64,000 bases of DNA from Dryas octopetala (lineage: Eukaryota > Streptophyta > Magnoliopsida > Rosales > Rosaceae). The stretch covers positions 4,107,825-4,171,824 of the forward strand of contig OY992836.1 in assembly GCA_963921425.1 (NCBI GenBank). The letters run 5' to 3'. The notes beneath the pieces are model-generated. The model did not search any database. It worked only from the letters and a program-made list of their open reading frames with translations, and was not told where the DNA came from. Position numbers and translations under genes: made by a program. Every line of letters begins with the position of its first letter. The first letter of the stretch is position 1. Below, in pieces: positions 60,212 through 64,000 of this stretch.

Positions 60212-60971
60212 TGTTGATGCTGAAAAATGGTAAAGCAGTCAACGTCGAGTCGAACCACGTGGGCCCGTTGACCCACCACTGAGTGGATGACACGTCGAAG
60301 TGGGGTAAGAACGGGTAGCTGGGTCCGACTGGTGAGTAATGAGAGAGAATGATATCCAATGCACCCTGCGCAAGTACACAAAAGTGAGCAGGAAGGACAC
60401 CGGTGTGGTACCGGCCGAAGCTCCTCCGACGCTCAAGTCAGTGTTCAGAGAATCTGTGAGCAGAGTGAGTGAATAGTATAATATTGATTGAATTGTCCTT
60501 TGTGACAAAAAAGTACCTCTTTTATAGTACTTTTGGAATAGTGTCAACCAATCCGGTGATGACACGTGTCCCTTGTAATGACTCGCACTGTAAAAGCGCC
60601 ACATGTCACCTGTCTCGAGGATCCGAGTGAGTTGACACGGGTCGGGGCCCAGAAGGCTTGAGCTTGGGAGGCCGGAACCTAGGAGGTCAGGACCTAGGGG
60701 GCCGGAGCCTATGAGGCCGGAGCCTGGGAGGTCAAGGCCTAGGAGGCCGGAGCTTAGGGGGCCGGATCCTATGAGGCCGAAGTCTAGGAGGTCAAGGCCT
60801 AGGAGGCCGGAGCCTAGGAGGTCAGGGGCTAGGAGCCCGGGAAGGGCTTAGCCTTTGGGCCTAGGAAGTCGATGCCTAGGAGGGGCTTAGCTTTTGGGCC
60901 TAGACCCAAACGACATGTTGTTAAGCCTTGTGTCACTTGTCGTTATGCCCAGATGATTCATCATACGAACA
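60212..60971. mobile_element. Solo LTR, probably Ty3/gypsy
   Basis: A 760-bp unit begins TGTTGATGC, ends TACGAACA, and is flanked by perfect 5-bp direct repeats CCTAT (60207-60211 and 60972-60976). No primer site or coding domain is present. The stretch CCGAAGCTCCTCCGACGCTC then AAGTCAG at 60414-60441 is a motif I associate with gypsy-type plant LTRs, and it resembles 38970-39020. A minisatellite occupies about 60645-60890. Confidence 0.8.
60645..60890. repeat. GC-rich minisatellite, unit about 16 bp
   Basis: More than a dozen imperfect copies of GGAGCCTAGGAGGCC with GGGGGCC, ATGAGGCC and AGGTCAAG variants, inside the solo LTR. Confidence 0.85.
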
Positions 60972-61050
60972 CCTATATCTTATAAAGTATAAATTTACTA
61001 TAAAAACTATATACTATAAAAACCATATATAAAGTTATAAACTATTGTTA

Positions 61051-63250
61051 TGTTGAGTGCTCAATTTCCGTTATTTTATAATACTAACTCCCTAACATAG
61101 AGTGCAAGAACTCGATACTTTTGTGTCTTTTTGTTTGTTTTAGTATTTTGTAGGTTAAATGAAGTGAAGAATGAAAATGAAGCATAATGGGGCAATTTGG
61201 AGTTAAAATGGAAAAAAGAATCTTGAAGAAATCTTCTACAAGAATTTGAAATCTTGGAAGAATCTTTGAAGAATCTTGGACAAAATTTTTGGGGGAATCT
61301 TTTTTGTCAAGGTTGACTTTTTGTCAAAAGTCAATGGTCAACCATATCACATCATCACATGACATGGACCTCACATAGGCCATGCGCCTAACCCAAGCCC
61401 AAAAAATGAGCTCATTTACTTGTTTTAGTTTGCAAGGAATTTTCCATGTGCAAGGAAGATCTAGAAAGATTTAGTCAAAGATATCAAGAAATCTAAGAGA
61501 ATTAAGAAAATAAAACCCTAGAAAATAGAGCATCAATTTTGACTTCAATTCTGTATCTCTCCAAATTGAACTAGATGGCATGCCATATATCTTTGGAAAA
61601 GTACAGATATTAGCTTCGCAGGGATTTTTACGGATCTCTATTTTGAGGTGTCTAGCTCAAGATATGGTCGTTTTAGTGAAGGTAACGCAACAGAAAAACA
61701 AGTGACGCCCAAATCAACCCAAGACCTATTCTTGGCAGAAAATTCTAAGCCTTAAGATGCAAGGAATGCACTTGTCCCACATTGAAATATTAGTGCAACC
61801 TCTCCACCTCCTCACTACCATATAAGACCCTCACTATCTCACAAATCAACACTTCCTAACCTTTAGACTTTTTACATTGTTTTAGTTTCTAAAAATTTAG
61901 AGAAAGAGAGAAAGAGAGAAGTTGGTGCAAGGAGGAGGAGAGAGTAGCAAGCCTTCTTGTTGCCCTAGCCGCATCTTCCCCTTGGGTTTTTCTTTGTTTT
62001 TTTTTTCCCCTTGTTTTCTTTAGTTAATTAGTTTGTTCTTACTTTCATTATGGATTCAATGATTGATTATAGGGATTACTATCATTTTGCTCCCCAGACT
62101 ATTACACTTGTATCAGTTTGCTCCCCAGACTTCTAATTTGGAAAATTAAGGACTCTGACTTTTTCAATTTTGCCAATTGAGGTTTTTTTGTCAATTTACA
62201 CATTTTTTATCCAAATCTTTGAGGGCAAAATGGTCCCTTCCAATTAGATCTTATCATTTTTTCCTCGTGCATCATTTTTTCTCTTTTATTTCTTGCTAAA
62301 TTTTGCTTGATCATCTCGAAATTTTAGATGAAAAATGTATAAATTGACGGAATAACCTTAATTGGCAGAATTGAAAAAGTCATGGTCCTTAATTTTCCAA
62401 ATTAAAAGTCTGGGGAGCAAACTGATACATGTGTAATAGTCTGGGGAGCAAAATGACATTAATCCCTTGATTATATGATGAAAGTTGATTCTTTTACTTT
62501 CTTTATTATGTTTCGAGTTTTTATTGTTTTGCTGAGTTAGATGATGCAACTTTAATTGTGAGTTATGCAATGGTGGCACTTGAGATTTAATTTGATGTAT
62601 ATAATAAATCTTCGATCTCTAGTAAAATTGATTTTATTTGTAGTGCGTCTTTAACTGATCACCTTAGGTACGTTGCGTGCATCTATGTTGTGAAATTAAA
62701 TAAGCTCAAAAGGATGATAATTTCAATTGGCAACAAGTGAGTATCCAACGTATTCATGAGAAAATAGATCATAGATACTCATAGGTTACATTAAGGTGAG
62801 TCTATGCTTTATGTGTTTGACGTTCCCCAAGAACGATAATGACTCTCGCATGGCTAACAGCCCTAGGTATAATCAAGCCTTAGGGAACATGTATAGTTAA
62901 TTAACTAGGGTATAATCAAGCATTCGTTATGTCATAGAGGAACTATTGCTAAAAAAGAATAATCAAAACTTTTAGTAGTCAAATTTTATTACATTTATGC
63001 ATTATCTTGAATTGCTTGGTTATATTTCCATCAATTGGTGGTGAATTCTGAATTCTTAGCATTGCAAAGCGTGTGTTTGGTGATTTTATTTGGTAGATTG
63101 AATTAGTTTGATGGCATTTAACCATCTCTCGAGGGATCGACCTCGTACTTATACACTATACTAACATAAGCGATTCATATACTTGCGAGGTACAACTTTG
63201 TATTCGTTTCTAAATTCCAAGTAAAACAAGTTATACCAAAAAGAGCAACA
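61051..63250. mobile_element. Solo LTR, Athila-like, with nested MITE
   Basis: The unit begins TGTTGAGTG and ends GAGCAACA. It is flanked by perfect 5-bp direct repeats TGTTA (61046-61050 and 63251-63255). Without the 395-bp MITE and its 9-bp target duplication it is about 1.8 kb. The late block GGGATCGACCTCGTACTTA resembles the 3' part of Athila-type gypsy LTRs. It has no coding domain and no internal primer site. Confidence 0.72.
62072..62466. mobile_element. Mutator-type foldback MITE nested in the solo LTR
   Basis: The left arm includes TTTTGCTCCCCAGACTATTA and CAGTTTGCTCCCCAGACTT. The right arm is its mirror (AAGTCTGGGGAGCAAACTG, TAATAGTCTGGGGAGCAAAA). Ends are GGGATTA/TAATCCC. Perfect 9-bp target duplications TTGATTATA lie at 62063-62071 and 62467-62475. 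Confidence 0.92.
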
Positions 63251-63255
63251 TGTTA

Positions 63256-64000
63256 CCATAAAAAATCACGAAGAGACTACTGAGAATTCTATTAAGAACA
63301 TTGTAGTCATTTGAATGTAAAGGCGAGCGTGCCACTGCTTTTAAAATATTGAATGTAAATGCGAGCGTGCCATTTCTAAACCCTTAATCCAAAAATCACC
63401 ATTATAAACACAAGAAAAATATATATATGAACCTTCACACCAATCTACAATCGATCAAAAACCTAACTCCTTACCTTAGGTGACAAACTCGGCCTGTTAA
63501 ACACTGTCTCCTGATTGATCTCCTTAAAACTTCACCTTGACTCTCTCTCTCTCTCTCTTCCAACGTGAAAACCTAGAATGACCAAAGTCAGGTCTCCTAC
63601 TTCTGATATATGAGATAACAACGTATAATCATAACTTTTCTTTAATCTAATTTTAAATAAATCAAAATAACTCTCTTTATCTCACCTAAACTCCTATAGA
63701 TAACCCTTTGAAAAATCCTATTAAATAAATAAAACAATATCCCAACAAAGCTTTAAGTCAAATAAAACACAAGGTAACACAACATAAATAAGTTGGTTGC
63801 CCCAACGGTCCTAACCATTGAATTGATAACCTAGTTTTGTGTTTCTAAGTGATGGGGTCTCAAGGTTTGGTAGTAAGTTATGCATGCCGAACGATCAGTC
63901 CATAAAGAAGGAGATTTTATCAGATGCACATTGGTTTACCAGGGACACATCCCTTAACTAAGATTAGGAGCATATGTTATAGGGCTAGGGTTTTGCTTTT
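63256..64000. other. Intergenic, no gene seen
   Basis: AT-rich with a short CT repeat at about 63540-63560. Confidence 0.5.

Overview
This is eukaryotic DNA, almost certainly from a eudicot plant. The support is GT-AG introns, plant-specific gene families (cytosolic-type serine acetyltransferase, extensin, P-class PPR protein), an AT-rich intergenic background, and a heavy load of Ty1/copia and Ty3/gypsy LTR retrotransposons, CACTA, Mutator, hAT and PIF/Harbinger elements. I cannot name the species.

Layout. 1-5.3 kb is one copy (A) of a local duplication, split by a copia element (74-4415) that itself carries a chromovirus-type solo LTR. 5.3-12.8 kb holds a hAT MITE, a complete two-exon serine acetyltransferase gene (6965-8245), another hAT MITE and downstream pieces of a broken ASG2-like (WD40/TPR) gene. 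12.8-39.0 kb is the second copy (B). It carries the upstream exons of the same broken gene and is split by two LTR elements. The first is a mostly non-coding copia element (12943-25269) that contains a CACTA transposon (13651-19736) and a PIF-type MITE. The second is a young, whole-looking SIRE-like copia element (25460-35904) with a 1683-residue gag-pol frame. Copy A still shows the unoccupied target sites, so the order of events can be read directly. 39.5-45.9 kb is a broken chromodomain-type gypsy element on the minus strand with clean LTRs and target duplication.

46-64 kb is richer in host genes: an extensin gene with a likely intron in its 3' UTR (46857-48445, minus), a foldback Mutator-like element that has captured a piece of a GATL glycosyltransferase gene (50.8-52.1 kb), a broken 3' fragment of xanthine dehydrogenase (52.4-54.8 kb, minus), a complete PPR gene (56392-57822, minus), three further Mutator-type MITEs or foldback elements with target duplications of 9-10 bp, and two solo LTRs (60212-60971 and 61051-63250), each with a 5-bp target duplication.

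The host genes show no functional linkage to one another. The most striking item is the CACTA element, which contains five putative exons whose splice sites and reading phases join into a 145-residue frame ending in a stop. This is a transposon-borne gene of unrecognised family.
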